Assembly: GCF_006351965.1 (NCBI RefSeq)
Contig: NZ_CP040932.1
Coordinates: 3,534,001 to 3,598,000, forward strand
Reading direction: 5' to 3'
Source: Oceanicola sp. D3
GTDB lineage: Bacteria > Pseudomonadota > Alphaproteobacteria > Rhodobacterales > Rhodobacteraceae
Length of the DNA stretch: 64,000 bases
The position numbers and the translations under genes are program-made. Below the pieces are notes generated by a model. The model was not told the DNA's origin. It searched no databases and saw nothing but the letters and a program-made list of their open reading frames with translations. Positions 53,619 through 62,619 of the stretch are shown here, piece by piece. The first letter of the stretch is position 1. Every line of letters starts with the position of its first letter.

Positions 53619-54454
53619 GCTGAGGCTCCTTTGCTTGGTTTACCGGGTGATAGGCCGCCACCCCGCCCTTGTCGAGCCGCCTCCACGCGGCGCTCGAAAT
53701 CCGCCAGAACCCGGCCCAGCGCCTCCGCCTCGCACGCCGGGCACCACAAAAACTTGCGCCGCCGCAGCCGCAGCATCTTCTGCACGCCACCGCATGCCTT
53801 GCAGCGCATCCCGAGGCTGGCCGGATAGTCCTCCAGCTCCACGATCTGCCGGTGCACGCCCGGAAAGCGCGCGGCAAGGGCGGCGACACTGTCGATGTCG
53901 AGGTCGCTCCCGTGCACCTCCACCTTCCGCAGGCTTTTCATCTCCAGCACCGGCGCCACATCAAGCCCCGCTGGCGCGATCCCGTTCATGGCCAGCCGCT
54001 CCAAGCGCAGACCGCGCAGAAAGTCGAAGCTCGCGACCTTCTGCTTCGCATTCATCCCGCCCTCGATCTCCAGCACCCTCAGCTCCGGCAACCCGGCCAG
54101 CGCGGAGCCATCCTCCAGCGCCCCGGTGTCCCACCACTTCAGCCGCTGCAGCCCCGGCGCCTGTCCGATGCCATCGCAGCTTTTCAGCTTCGGAGAGTGC
54201 CAGATCTCCAATTCCTCCAGCCCCTCCGGCAGAGGTATCGCGGTGAAATCCGGGGCCGTGACCCAGCGCAGCTCCAGCACCTTCAGCGGCACCCGGGCCA
54301 GCCCGGCCAGTCGCGGCAGATCGGCCTTGCGCACCTCGTAAAGCGCCAGTTCTTCCAGCCCTGCGGGCAGCGCGTCGGCGTCAAAACCCTTGCCGCGCAC
54401 CATCGCCCGCCCGGTGGCGCAGGTTTCCAGCGCCGTTCTCACCCGCGGATCCAC
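53615..54454 (-). CDS. LRR-like protein with C-terminal zinc ribbon
   Basis: The protein has 279 residues. Residues about 25-205 read as irregular leucine-rich repeats (LEELALYEVRKADLPRLAGL, PLKVLELRWVTAPDFTAIPL, ELRVLEIEGGMNAKQ, LRKVEVHGSDLDIDSVAALA). A Cys4 motif follows, MRCKACGGVQKMLRLRRRKF then CPAC, with CxxC pairs about 19 residues apart, in a very basic stretch. It starts at GTG and overlaps both neighbours (16 and 4 bp), so it belongs to the D-amino acid gene run. No known family is recognised. Confidence 0.7.
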   Translation of the reverse strand: MDPRVRTALETCATGRAMVRGKGFDADALPAGLEELALYEVRKADLPRLAGLARVPLKVLELRWVTAPDFTAIPLPEGLEELEIWHSPKLKSCDGIGQAPGLQRLKWWDTGALEDGSALAGLPELRVLEIEGGMNAKQKVASFDFLRGLRLERLAMNGIAPAGLDVAPVLEMKSLRKVEVHGSDLDIDSVAALAARFPGVHRQIVELEDYPASLGMRCKACGGVQKMLRLRRRKFLWCPACEAEALGRVLADFERRVEAARQGRGGGLSPGKPSKGASA

Positions 54455-55215
54455 CCTGTCCGAACCGCACGCGCCCAGTCGTCGCGGCCATAGGCGTGCG
54501 CCATGGCGACCATACGGGCGGTGTCATAGGCGGTTTGTCGAAGCTCCACGGCCCAGCCATCGGCGGCGCGCTCCACCACCGCCCATCGCGCCTCGGGCGC
54601 ACCATTCTGCACGGCATGGGGCGCGGGCGCGCCGTCTTCATAGGCCGGGCAGCCCACCGAGCCGGGGTTGACCACCAGTGTGTCCCCGACCTCCATCACC
54701 CGGGGCAGGTGCGAATGGCCGCAGAGCACCAGACCGGCCTCTATCCCCTCAAGGCCGCCCGCCACCGCCGCGGTAGGCCGCTCGGCCACGCCGTCGCCGT
54801 CAATCACATCCATAAGGTATTCATCGTCCCGCGCGGGCCGGGCGTGGCAGGCAAACACATCGTCCCCCAGCCACACAGTCACCGGAAGGGCTGCAAGCCA
54901 GTCCATCTCGGCGGGTCCGATCGCCTCGCGGCTCACCCGGTCGGTCGCGCTCATCTGCGCCATCGGATCTTCCAGCAGGTAGCGGTCATGATTGCCCCGG
55001 ATGCACACCATGCCGGGCCGTGCCATGAGCAGCTCCGCCGTGCCCGCAGGGTCCAGCGGGCCGCTCAGATGGTCTCCGAGGTTGACGATTTGGCCCAGCC
55101 CCTCGCCGTCGATCTCCGCCAGCACTGCCGCCAGCGCATCGGCATTGCCATGCACGTCCGCGATCACCGCAAACCGCTCAGGCGGCGTGGGCAGATGCGC
55201 GACGGGCAGGGTCAT
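54439..55215 (-). CDS. Calcineurin-like metallophosphoesterase
   Basis: This 258-residue protein has the metal-binding motifs FAVIADVHGNADAL, IVNLGDHLSGPLDP, CIRGNHDRYL and LCGHSHLPRV. This is the YfcE-like metallophosphoesterase fold; the substrate could be a phosphodiester or phosphomonoester. The ATG overlaps the dgcA stop by 4 bp and the stop overlaps the LRR gene by 16 bp, so it is coupled to both. Confidence 0.9.
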   Translation of the reverse strand: MTLPVAHLPTPPERFAVIADVHGNADALAAVLAEIDGEGLGQIVNLGDHLSGPLDPAGTAELLMARPGMVCIRGNHDRYLLEDPMAQMSATDRVSREAIGPAEMDWLAALPVTVWLGDDVFACHARPARDDEYLMDVIDGDGVAERPTAAVAGGLEGIEAGLVLCGHSHLPRVMEVGDTLVVNPGSVGCPAYEDGAPAPHAVQNGAPEARWAVVERAADGWAVELRQTAYDTARMVAMAHAYGRDDWARAVRTGWIRG

Positions 55216-56177
55216 CCCCAGAGCGCAGCCTGGCTCGGGTGAACGCCGCGCCCGTCATAGGCCAGCGGCGGCATCCGGTCTTCGCCCAGCAGCAGCGGGC
55301 CATCGAGATCGGTGAAGCCCACGCCCTGCGCCACCAGCACTGCCGGGGCCATGCCAAGCGAGGTGCCCACCATGCAGCCCACCATGATGCCATAGCCCTC
55401 TTCCTGCGCCGCCCGCTTCAACGCGAGGGCCTCGGTCAGCCCGCCTGTCTTGTCGAGCTTGATGTTGATCACGTCATACTTGCCCTTGAGGTGCTTCAGG
55501 CTCTCCCGGTCATGGCAGCTTTCATCGGCGCAAATCGGCACTGGCTTTATCAGCCCAATCAGGCTCTCGTCCTGATCGGCGGGCACCGGCTGCTCCACCA
55601 GCCCCACGTCCAGGCGCAAGAGGTAGGGAGCCAGCTCGCTGTAGATCTCCGCGCTCCACCCCTCATTGGCATCAACGATCAGCCGTGAGCGCGGGGCGCC
55701 CCGGCGCACGGCTTCCAGCCGGGGCATGTCTTCCGGGGTGCCGAGTTTGATCTTCAGCAGCGGGCGATGCGCGTTTTCGCGGGCGGCCAGCTCCATCTCG
55801 TCGGGCTCGCCCAGCGACAGGGTATAGGCGCAAATCTCCGGCCCGGGCTGCGGCAGGCTGGCCAGCGCCCACACCCGCTCGCTGCGCTGCTTGGCTTCCA
55901 AGTCCCAAAGCGCGCAATCCACTGCGTTGCGCGCCGCGCCCGAGGGGAGAAGCCGCAGCAGATCGGCACGGTTCACCTTTTCCGGCAGGCCGTTGATCTG
56001 GTCCATCACGCTGGCAAGGCTCTCACCATAACGGGCGTAGGGCACGCATTCGCCCCGGCCAATGGCCCCGCCCTCGCGGATTTCCACCGTCACCACATCG
56101 GCCGCCACCTTGGTGCCGCGCGAGATGGTGAAAGGCACCTTCAGGGCAAATTGCTCTGTCTTTGCAGTGATCTGCAT
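55212..56177 (-). CDS. dgcA: N-acetyl-D-glutamate racemase / dipeptide epimerase (enolase superfamily)
   Basis: The 321-residue enzyme has an N-terminal capping domain and a barrel with LLKIKLGTPEDMPRLEAV (catalytic Lys pair), LIVDANEGWS (Asp), EQPVPADQDES (Glu), ICADESCH (Asp) and INIKLDKTGGLTEAL (second Lys). Family annotation is L-Ala-D/L-Glu epimerase. Paired with the upstream DUF1611 gene it matches DgcA of the published D-glutamate catabolic route, which racemises N-acetyl-D-Glu. The role depends on that neighbour, so the dipeptide epimerase label remains the alternative. Confidence 0.8.
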   Translation of the reverse strand: MQITAKTEQFALKVPFTISRGTKVAADVVTVEIREGGAIGRGECVPYARYGESLASVMDQINGLPEKVNRADLLRLLPSGAARNAVDCALWDLEAKQRSERVWALASLPQPGPEICAYTLSLGEPDEMELAARENAHRPLLKIKLGTPEDMPRLEAVRRGAPRSRLIVDANEGWSAEIYSELAPYLLRLDVGLVEQPVPADQDESLIGLIKPVPICADESCHDRESLKHLKGKYDVINIKLDKTGGLTEALALKRAAQEEGYGIMVGCMVGTSLGMAPAVLVAQGVGFTDLDGPLLLGEDRMPPLAYDGRGVHPSQAALWG

Positions 56178-56220
56178 CGGGGTCTCCGTTATCTGTTGCC
56201 GACCAGCCTAGCCCGGCCCC

Positions 56221-56243
56221 GTAGGGTGAGCAATCTGCCCACC
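56221..56243. repeat. Family-1 repeat, one mismatch
   Basis: This 23-bp unit between dgcN and dgcA reads GTAGGGTGAGCAATCTGCCC then ACC, with one base (A for G) differing from the other copies. It is the only copy lying inside a likely transcript. Confidence 0.85.
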
Positions 56244-56249
56244 TCGCGG

Positions 56250-57257
56250 CTACGCCTTGGGCGCGGGAAGCGCATCCACCAGCCGTGCCGCGCCTTGGCG
56301 GAACGGGTCCACCGTGGGCAGGCCCATGCGCTCTTCCACCTCTGCCAGATAGGCCTCCGCCTCGGCTTCGCTCATGTGCTGGGTGTTGATCGAAATCCCG
56401 ATCACCTCGACCCCGGGGTTCACCACCCGCGCCATTGTGAGCGAGAGGTCGCGCAGCGCCTCCAGCGTCGGCAGCTCATAGCCCGGCAGGCCGCGCATAT
56501 GGGGCCGCGTCGGCTCGTGGCAGAGCACCAGCGCATCCGGCGCGCCGCCATGCACCAGCGCCAGCGTCACGCCGGAGTAGCTGGGGTGAAACAGGCTGCC
56601 CTGCCCCTCGATCATGTCCCAATGGTCGGCGTCATTTGGAGGCGTCAGCCACTCGATGCTCCCGGCCATGAAATCCGCGATGACAGCATCCAGCGGCACC
56701 CCATCGCCGGTGATCAGGATGCCGGTCTGCCCGGTGGGCCGGAAGGTCGATTTGAGGCCCCGCTTGCGCGCTTCGGCATCCATCGCCAGCGTGGTATACA
56801 TCTTGCCCACCGAGCAATCAGTGCCCACCGCCAGCAGGCGCATGCCGCTGCGGGGCTCACCGCTGGCAATCGGATATTCGACGCTGGGGATGCGCACATC
56901 GTGCAGCTGGCGCCCATGCTCCTCGGCCAGCGCCACAAGGCTCGGCTCGTTCCGCAGCAGGTTGTGCAGGCCGGAGGCCAGATCAAGCCCGGCGATCAGC
57001 GCCTTTTCCAGAACATCCATCCAGTTTTGCGCAATCTTGCCGCCCCGGTTGGCCACGCCGATCACCAGCGTCTTCGCCCCCGCCTCCACGGCCTGCTCGA
57101 TGCTCAGCTCTGTCAGCTTCATATCGGCCTTGCAGCCCGGCAGGCTGAGCTGGCCCACCGCGTTTTCGGGCCGCCAATCCTTGATACCCTGTGCCACCTT
57201 GGCCGCGAGGGCATCCGGGGCGTCTCCGAGGAAAAGAAGATACGGCGTCTCGATCAT
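56250..57257 (-). CDS. dgcN: D-glutamate N-acetyltransferase (DUF1611)
   Basis: This 335-residue DUF1611-family protein has MIETPYLLFLGDAPDALAAK, LVIGVANRGGKIAQNWMDVL, the P-loop-like AVGTDCSVGKMYTTLAMDAE, and PTGQTGILITGDGVPLDAVI. DgcN acetylates D-Glu before DgcA racemises it, giving a route for D-Glu use in marine bacteria. The ATG at 57257 follows AGGAG; the longer upstream frame is not conserved. It starts a leftward operon that ends with a D-amino acid aminotransferase. Confidence 0.82.
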   Translation of the reverse strand: MIETPYLLFLGDAPDALAAKVAQGIKDWRPENAVGQLSLPGCKADMKLTELSIEQAVEAGAKTLVIGVANRGGKIAQNWMDVLEKALIAGLDLASGLHNLLRNEPSLVALAEEHGRQLHDVRIPSVEYPIASGEPRSGMRLLAVGTDCSVGKMYTTLAMDAEARKRGLKSTFRPTGQTGILITGDGVPLDAVIADFMAGSIEWLTPPNDADHWDMIEGQGSLFHPSYSGVTLALVHGGAPDALVLCHEPTRPHMRGLPGYELPTLEALRDLSLTMARVVNPGVEVIGISINTQHMSEAEAEAYLAEVEERMGLPTVDPFRQGAARLVDALPAPKA

Positions 57258-57441
57258 CTGGGCAGCTCCTGTTGGTGTTACCCCCAACCTAGGGCCGGGC
57301 AGGCAAGAATTCTTGCCGATCTGCCCCGGCTCGGCGGGCATATGTGCAAGAACATCCGAACCCACCCGAAAGTTGCGCAAAATCTTCGCGCAATGCCTGC
57401 TCTTCAAGCCGCTTTCGCGCCGCCGTGGTGCCCTTTGGCCC

Positions 57442-58092
57442 CTAATTTGGCGTGCAAGGCGCGCCCTCCGGCGCCGCGCCGCTCATGAAGCTCGTGTGCC
57501 CGGGGCCATAAACCGCCTCAGCCCCCCGCGTTGTCCAGCTTTCGGCCCAGATCGGCAGGCCAAGGGCCGGGTCATATTCCATCACGGTGTCACCGCTCTC
57601 TTCCTTGGGCGCGGTAAAGCTGTAGCGAAACCGCTTCACCATCCGCCGCTGCCCCGAGGCCAGCTCGCGCCGCCCCTCACCCAGCGCCTCGATGCGAATG
57701 TCGAATGGGTCAACCATTGCAGGCGTGTCGGTGCCCGTCATCCGGCGGCTCCTGTCGGCCTTCAACTCCATCACCTCGCCCGCGCTCAGTGTGGCCAGCG
57801 CCGCATAGCTGCCCTCTTGCGCTGCCATCTCCTGCAACCTGTTGCCACGCCGCCAGCGCACCATCTCGATAACCTGCCATTCCTCCTCGCCCAGATAGGT
57901 GCCGTCGAGATACACATCTACCCGCTGTGGCCCCGCCTCGGCATCGGCCTCGCAGCGCAAAACCTGAACCATCTCGCAATTGCTCCGCAGCATGGTCGCC
58001 GTCACCGCGCAGCCCGATGGCACGCCCACGGGCTCTGCCGCAACTGGGGCGGCGCTGCACAGGAGAACGGCGGGAATAAAGTAAAAACGCAT
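57442..58092 (-). CDS. Secreted hypothetical protein
   Basis: This 216-residue protein has a signal peptide (MRFYFIPAVLLCSAAPVAA, then EPVG) and a soluble domain with CAVTATMLRSNCEMVQVLRC, VDVYLDGTYLGEEEW, and a C-terminal region FRYSFTAPKEESGDTVMEYD. Three N-terminal Cys and a final one may form disulfides. No family is recognised. It is divergent from mcl1. Confidence 0.7.
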   Translation of the reverse strand: MRFYFIPAVLLCSAAPVAAEPVGVPSGCAVTATMLRSNCEMVQVLRCEADAEAGPQRVDVYLDGTYLGEEEWQVIEMVRWRRGNRLQEMAAQEGSYAALATLSAGEVMELKADRSRRMTGTDTPAMVDPFDIRIEALGEGRRELASGQRRMVKRFRYSFTAPKEESGDTVMEYDPALGLPIWAESWTTRGAEAVYGPGHTSFMSGAAPEGAPCTPN

Positions 58093-58247
58093 GATAATAC
58101 CTCCGATGAATGCGCCAACTATGCCGCATCGGCCCCACGCCGCCTAGCCGCCATTGCTGCAGGTGCGAAATCGGCTTGCGATTGACGGCGCAACAATCTA
58201 TCCCCACACCAACCGCCTGCGACACATCATTACCCAGAGGTCCGCCA

Positions 58248-59204
58248 ATGTCCTTCCGCCTCCAGCCCGCCCCGCCCTCGCGCCCCAACCGCTGCCAACT
58301 CTTCGGCCCCGGCTCGCGCCCGGCGATCTTCGAGAAGATGGCCAGTTCGGCGGCGGATGTGATCAACCTCGATCTGGAAGATTCCGTTGCCCCCGATGAC
58401 AAGCCAGAGGCCCGCAAAAACATCATCGCCGCCATCGGCGATGTCGACTGGGGCAACAAGCTGCTCTCGGTGCGCATCAATGGGCTCGACACGCCGTTTT
58501 GGTATCGTGACGTGGTGGACCTGCTGGAAAACGCCTCAGACCGGCTCGACCAGATCATGATCCCCAAGGTCGGCTGCGCGGCGGATATCTACGCGGTCGA
58601 TGCCCTCGTCACGGCAATCGAAAGCGCCAAGGGCCGCAAAAAGCCGATCGGCTTTGAGGTCATCATCGAGAGCGCCGCTGGCATCGCTCACGTCGAAGAA
58701 ATCGCCGCCGCCTCCCCCCGCATGGCCGCGATGAGCCTTGGCGCGGCAGACTTCGCCGCAAGCATGGGCATGCAAACCACCGGCATCGGCGGCACGCAGG
58801 AAAATTACTACATGCTCCACGGAGAAGCGCGCCACTACTCCGACCCGTGGCATTGGGCGCAAACCGCCATTGTCGCCGCCTGCCGCACCCATGGCGTGCT
58901 GCCGGTTGACGGGCCCTTTGGCGACTTCTCCGACGATGAGGGCTACCGCGCCCAGGCCCGCCGCTCGGCCACCCTCGGGATGGTTGGCAAATGGGCGATC
59001 CACCCCAAGCAGGTGGCGCTGGCCAACGAGGTGTTCACCCCATCCGAGGAGGCCGTGGCCGAGGCCCGCGAAATTCTCGCCGCAATGGAGAAGGCCAAAG
59101 CAGAGGGTGCGGGCGCGACCGTCTACAAGGGCCGCCTCGTCGATATCGCCTCGATCAAACAGGCCGAGGTGATCGTGAAGCAAAGCGAGCTGATCGCGGG
59201 CTGA
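58248..59204 (+). CDS. mcl1: L-malyl-CoA/beta-methylmalyl-CoA lyase
   Basis: The 318-residue HpcH/HpaI family lyase has SFRLQPAPPSRPNRCQLFGP, VINLDLEDSVAPDDKPEARK (magnesium ligands), LSVRINGLDTPFWY and FEVIIESAAGIAHVEE. It splits (S)-malyl-CoA to acetyl-CoA and glyoxylate, and beta-methylmalyl-CoA to propionyl-CoA and glyoxylate, in the ethylmalonyl-CoA pathway of acetate assimilation. From recall it closely matches the Rhodobacter enzyme. The ATG at 58248 is the conserved start; the frame continues upstream. Confidence 0.93.
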   Translation: MSFRLQPAPPSRPNRCQLFGPGSRPAIFEKMASSAADVINLDLEDSVAPDDKPEARKNIIAAIGDVDWGNKLLSVRINGLDTPFWYRDVVDLLENASDRLDQIMIPKVGCAADIYAVDALVTAIESAKGRKKPIGFEVIIESAAGIAHVEEIAAASPRMAAMSLGAADFAASMGMQTTGIGGTQENYYMLHGEARHYSDPWHWAQTAIVAACRTHGVLPVDGPFGDFSDDEGYRAQARRSATLGMVGKWAIHPKQVALANEVFTPSEEAVAEAREILAAMEKAKAEGAGATVYKGRLVDIASIKQAEVIVKQSELIAG

Positions 59205-59209
59205 CGCAG

Positions 59210-59227
59210 GGCGGGGCTTGCCCCGCC
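59210..59227. terminator. Hairpin between mcl1 and the AraC-type gene
   Basis: The perfect stem GGCGGGGC / GCCCCGCC with TT between lies 6 bp after the mcl1 stop and just before the convergent regulator's end. There is no T run. Confidence 0.6.
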
Positions 59228-59234
59228 ATCCGCC

Positions 59235-60068
59235 TCAGGCCAGCGGCATCACCACCTCGGTCAGCAGCTCTTCCGGCGCTGTGTCCATCGCGTTGTTGAG
59301 GTAACGCTCAAACGGCGGCTCCACCTCCGAGGGCGCCCGCCCGCTTTCGGGCAGGGCCTTGCCATACATGAAGCCCCAAGCCTCGGGCAGCCCGGTGTAG
59401 GGGCCCTTATGGGTCACCACCAGCACCTCGCAGGGTGTCACCTCCACCGGGTCCAGCCCCTCTGGCAGGGGCACCCCCTCGGGCAGGATCACCCCGGCAT
59501 GAGAGCGCAGCTTTTCCACCGGAACCGCCGTGGGATCATCCCAGAAATAGGCCACCAGCAGCCCCAGCTTGCCCTTCAGCCCGGCATCAAGGCAGCGCGT
59601 AATCAGCCTGTCATAGGCCCCGCCGATCTGCTGATAGGCCCCCGAATGGGCAATCGCAGCCCCCCGAAACCCCGGCTCCTTGCGAATTTCAACATCATAC
59701 ATCGGAATTTCTCCTTGTTTGTCAGGCAATAACAGAACCGGCGTTGCGCGGCGCGTGCGGGTTTGTGAGGGCGTTTCGCCAAAAGCGGTGCGATAGGCAC
59801 GGGCAAAGCTCTGCGGGTTCGGATAGCCGCACATCGCGGCCACCTCACTCAGCTCCTGCCCGGTAGTTGCCAGCATCACCGCGGCGCGGTTCAGCCGGGT
59901 GCGCCGCACCGTCTCGGCCACCGTCTCACCCATCATCCGGGTGTAGACGCGGTGAAAATGAAACCGCGAGAAAGCCGCCACATCGGCCAACGCATCGAGG
60001 CTCAGATCCTCGTCCAGATGGGTCAGGATATGGCGTTCCACCCGATCCATCCGCTTTCGATAATCCAT
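59235..60068 (-). CDS. AraC-family regulator with GyrI-like domain
   Basis: The 277-residue protein has an N-terminal AraC HTH (residues about 8-105, ILTHLDEDLSLDALADVAAF, then LSEVAAMCGYPNPQSFARAY) and a C-terminal GyrI/SOUL-like effector domain (DVEIRKEPGFRGAAIAHSGA, then CEVLVVTHKGPYTGLPEAWG). Such proteins (Rob- or SbmC-like) bind small ligands or act in toxin and drug responses. Its target is not shown; it converges with mcl1 and diverges from accA. Confidence 0.92.
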   Translation of the reverse strand: MDYRKRMDRVERHILTHLDEDLSLDALADVAAFSRFHFHRVYTRMMGETVAETVRRTRLNRAAVMLATTGQELSEVAAMCGYPNPQSFARAYRTAFGETPSQTRTRRATPVLLLPDKQGEIPMYDVEIRKEPGFRGAAIAHSGAYQQIGGAYDRLITRCLDAGLKGKLGLLVAYFWDDPTAVPVEKLRSHAGVILPEGVPLPEGLDPVEVTPCEVLVVTHKGPYTGLPEAWGFMYGKALPESGRAPSEVEPPFERYLNNAMDTAPEELLTEVVMPLA

Positions 60069-60200
60069 CGCAATCCCTCGCGGCCAACGCCCCTTCGCCT
60101 AGCATCGCGGCAGACGACAAATCTTGCTTTGTTGCAAGCCCCGGCACGCTGCGCCATATGAGGGGGGCAGCCACTCCGAGAGGCCATTCTGCGAGGATAG

Positions 60201-61163
60201 ATGACCAACTACCTGGAATTCGAAAAACCGCTTGCCGAGATCGAAGGCAAGGCCGAAGAGCTGCGTGCGATGGCGCGCGCCAACCCCGAGATGAAGGTCG
60301 AGGATGAGGCCAAGGGGCTGGACGCCAAGGCCGCCACCCTGCTCTCCGACCTCTACGGCGACCTCTCCGCCTGGCGCAAATGCCAGGTCGCGCGCCACCC
60401 CGACAGGCCGCACTGCAAGGATTACATCGAAGCCCTCTTCACCGAATACACCCCGCTCGCCGGCGACCGGAACTTTGCCGACGATCATGCCGTCATGGGC
60501 GGCATGGCCCGGCTTGAGGGCCGTCCGGTGGTGGTGATCGGCCACGAAAAGGGCCATGACACCAAAACCCGGATCGAGCGCAACTTCGGCATGGCCCGCC
60601 CCGAGGGCTACCGCAAGGCGATCCGCCTGATGGATCTAGCAGACCGTTTCAACCTGCCCGTGGTCACGCTGGTCGACACCCCCGGCGCCTACCCCGGCAA
60701 GGGCGCCGAAGAGCGCGGCCAATCCGAGGCCATCGCCCGGTCTACCGAAAAATGCCTCAGCCTCGGCGTGCCGATGGTGAGCGTAGTGATCGGTGAGGGC
60801 GGCTCTGGCGGCGCGGTGGCCTTTGCCTCCTCCAACCGCCTGATCATGCTGGAACATTCGATCTACTCGGTGATCTCGCCCGAGGGCTGCGCCTCGATCC
60901 TCTGGAAAGACGCCGAGAAGATGCGCGAAGCCGCCGAGGCGCTGCGGCTGACGGCGCAAAACCTCTCCGAGCTGGGCATCTGCGATCACATCGTGAAAGA
61001 GCCGCTGGGCGGCGCGCAACGCCACCGGGAAGAAACAATCGCCCGCGTTGGCGCCGCGATCCAGACGGTGCTGGGCAAGCTTGACGGCAAAGACCGCAAG
61101 GCGCTGCGCAAGGACCGCCGCGAGAAATTCCTGAAGATGGGAAGCAAGGGGCTGGCCGCTTAA
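60201..61163 (+). CDS. accA: Acetyl-CoA carboxylase carboxyltransferase subunit alpha
   Basis: The 320-residue subunit has [80 protein letters not shown] and [20 protein letters not shown]. It transfers the carboxyl group from biotin to acetyl-CoA with AccD. The ATG follows GAGGAT. It starts its own unit and is followed by a family-2 repeat. Confidence 0.96.
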   Translation: MTNYLEFEKPLAEIEGKAEELRAMARANPEMKVEDEAKGLDAKAATLLSDLYGDLSAWRKCQVARHPDRPHCKDYIEALFTEYTPLAGDRNFADDHAVMGGMARLEGRPVVVIGHEKGHDTKTRIERNFGMARPEGYRKAIRLMDLADRFNLPVVTLVDTPGAYPGKGAEERGQSEAIARSTEKCLSLGVPMVSVVIGEGGSGGAVAFASSNRLIMLEHSIYSVISPEGCASILWKDAEKMREAAEALRLTAQNLSELGICDHIVKEPLGGAQRHREETIARVGAAIQTVLGKLDGKDRKALRKDRREKFLKMGSKGLAA

Positions 61164-61180
61164 GGCCGCCAGCCTCCGCA

Positions 61181-61254
61181 GCGGCTCATCGCCCCTTGGC
61201 GGGCTCCTCGCAGCTGCGATGAAAGGCCGAAGCGCCTTGAAGAGCTGCCCCGCG
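61181..61254. repeat. Family-2 hairpin repeat, copy D
   Basis: The element of about 70 bp reads GCGGCTCATCGCCCCTTGGC, then CTCGCAGCTGCGATGAAAGG and GAAGAGCTGCCCCGCG. It matches the reverse complement of the copy at 11564-11636 along its length. It lies between the convergent accA and PPOX genes and could form a bidirectional terminator. Confidence 0.75.
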
Positions 61255-61256
61255 CC

Positions 61257-61859
61257 TCACCACATGCGCGGCTTGGCATATTCCGCATAGCCGTCGTCGT
61301 AGCTCTCGGCGTCAAAGTCTGTATCCGCCTCGCGGATCATCCGGCCTGCGCTGGGCACCTTGTCGCTCTCGTCCTCGCCGCGCCACAGGCCCGAGCGCAT
61401 GATTGCCTTGGCGCATTGGAAGTAAACCTCTTCCACCGTCACCACCACCACCGAGCGCGGCTGCTTGCCGCCCTTCTCGAACCGTGCCAGCAGCGCCTCG
61501 TCCACGGCCACAACCGCCCGCCCGTTCACCCGCACCACATTGGCCGCGCCGGGCACCATGAACATAAGGCTCACCCGCCCGTCGCGGACGATGTTGCGCA
61601 AGCTGTCGATCCGGTTGTTGCCGCGCCAGTCGGGCAGCGCGAGCCGGTGCGGGTCAAGCTCCATCACCACCGGCCCGTCATCGCCCCGGGGCGTGCCGTC
61701 GGTGCCTTCGGGGCCAACCGTCGAGAGCACGCAAAACCGCGAGGCCCCGATCCATTGGCGATAAAGCGGGGTGATCTGCCGTGCCACCTTGGTCAGCGAG
61801 GCCTTCACCGGCTCGCCATAAAGCCCTTCCAGCGCCTCGATGCTCTCGATCACCTGCAT
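61257..61859 (-). CDS. PPOX-type flavin-binding protein, MSMEG_1061 family
   Basis: This 200-residue pyridoxamine 5'-phosphate oxidase-like protein has FCVLSTVGPEGTDGTPRGDD, LALPDWRGNNRIDSLRNIV and VSLMFMVPGAANVVRVNGRA, the split-barrel flavin core. It ends with VVVTVEEVYFQCAKAIMRSG. The MSMEG_1061 family is proposed to bind FMN or F420; the reaction is unknown. Its end nearly abuts the accA repeat; plsC lies upstream on the same strand. Confidence 0.85.
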   Translation of the reverse strand: MQVIESIEALEGLYGEPVKASLTKVARQITPLYRQWIGASRFCVLSTVGPEGTDGTPRGDDGPVVMELDPHRLALPDWRGNNRIDSLRNIVRDGRVSLMFMVPGAANVVRVNGRAVVAVDEALLARFEKGGKQPRSVVVVTVEEVYFQCAKAIMRSGLWRGEDESDKVPSAGRMIREADTDFDAESYDDGYAEYAKPRMW

Positions 61860-61863
61860 CGCC

Positions 61864-62619
61864 CTACTCCCCCAGCGGAATGTCCTTTGTCGCCACCGGA
61901 AAGCCGGCCTCGGCCATCAACTGGTCGGAGCGGGCTTCCACCACCTCCTCAAGCCGCGCCATGAAGGCCTTGGCCTCCATCCCCGGCGGGATCGGCGGCA
62001 GAAATTCGATCACCGCGAGCCCCGGTTTGCGATAGATGCCCTTGCGCGGCCAGAACACGCCCACATTGGTCGCCGCCGGCACGCAGGGCTGACCCAACTC
62101 GCGGTAGAGCACGGCACTGCCCACCTTGTACGGCAGATCGACCCCGGGGGCGACGCGGGTGCCCTGCGGATAGATCACCAGCTGCCCCGGCAGCGCCGCG
62201 CCCGAGGCCACGTCAGAGATCATCTTCTGAATCGCCTGCGCCCGCTTGCCCCGGTCCACCGGCACACAGCCGATCCGCAGCGCGTATTGCCCAAGGATCG
62301 GCGCCCACATCAGCTCTTTCTTCATGATGAACTTCGGGCGCGGCAGCACCGAAACCAGAATGATGATGTCCAGAAAGCTCTGGTGCTTTGAGGCCACCAG
62401 CACCTCTTCGCTCGGCACCTCGCCCCGTACCTCGGTTTTCAGCCCCACCATCCAGGAGGCCGTCCAGCGGACCCAGCGGCAGTATGTGTGCACCCCGGCA
62501 TAGGCCCCGCGCCGGTCAAACAGCATCCACGGGGTGAAGAACAGCGCCAGAATGAACATCGCCAGGTACATCTGCCCAACGAAGAACAGGCTGCGCAGCC
62601 ATTGGATTGCATAGCTCAT
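61864..62619 (-). CDS. plsC: 1-acyl-sn-glycerol-3-phosphate acyltransferase
   Basis: The 251-residue LPLAT enzyme has a hydrophobic N-terminus (FVGQMYLAMFILALFFTPWM), the HX4D motif in KHQSFLDI, LVIYPQGTRVAPG (substrate site) and PCVPAATNVGVFW. It acylates lysophosphatidic acid to phosphatidic acid. It overlaps ftsX by 4 bp, so it is coupled to cell division genes. Confidence 0.93.
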   Translation of the reverse strand: MSYAIQWLRSLFFVGQMYLAMFILALFFTPWMLFDRRGAYAGVHTYCRWVRWTASWMVGLKTEVRGEVPSEEVLVASKHQSFLDIIILVSVLPRPKFIMKKELMWAPILGQYALRIGCVPVDRGKRAQAIQKMISDVASGAALPGQLVIYPQGTRVAPGVDLPYKVGSAVLYRELGQPCVPAATNVGVFWPRKGIYRKPGLAVIEFLPPIPPGMEAKAFMARLEEVVEARSDQLMAEAGFPVATKDIPLGE

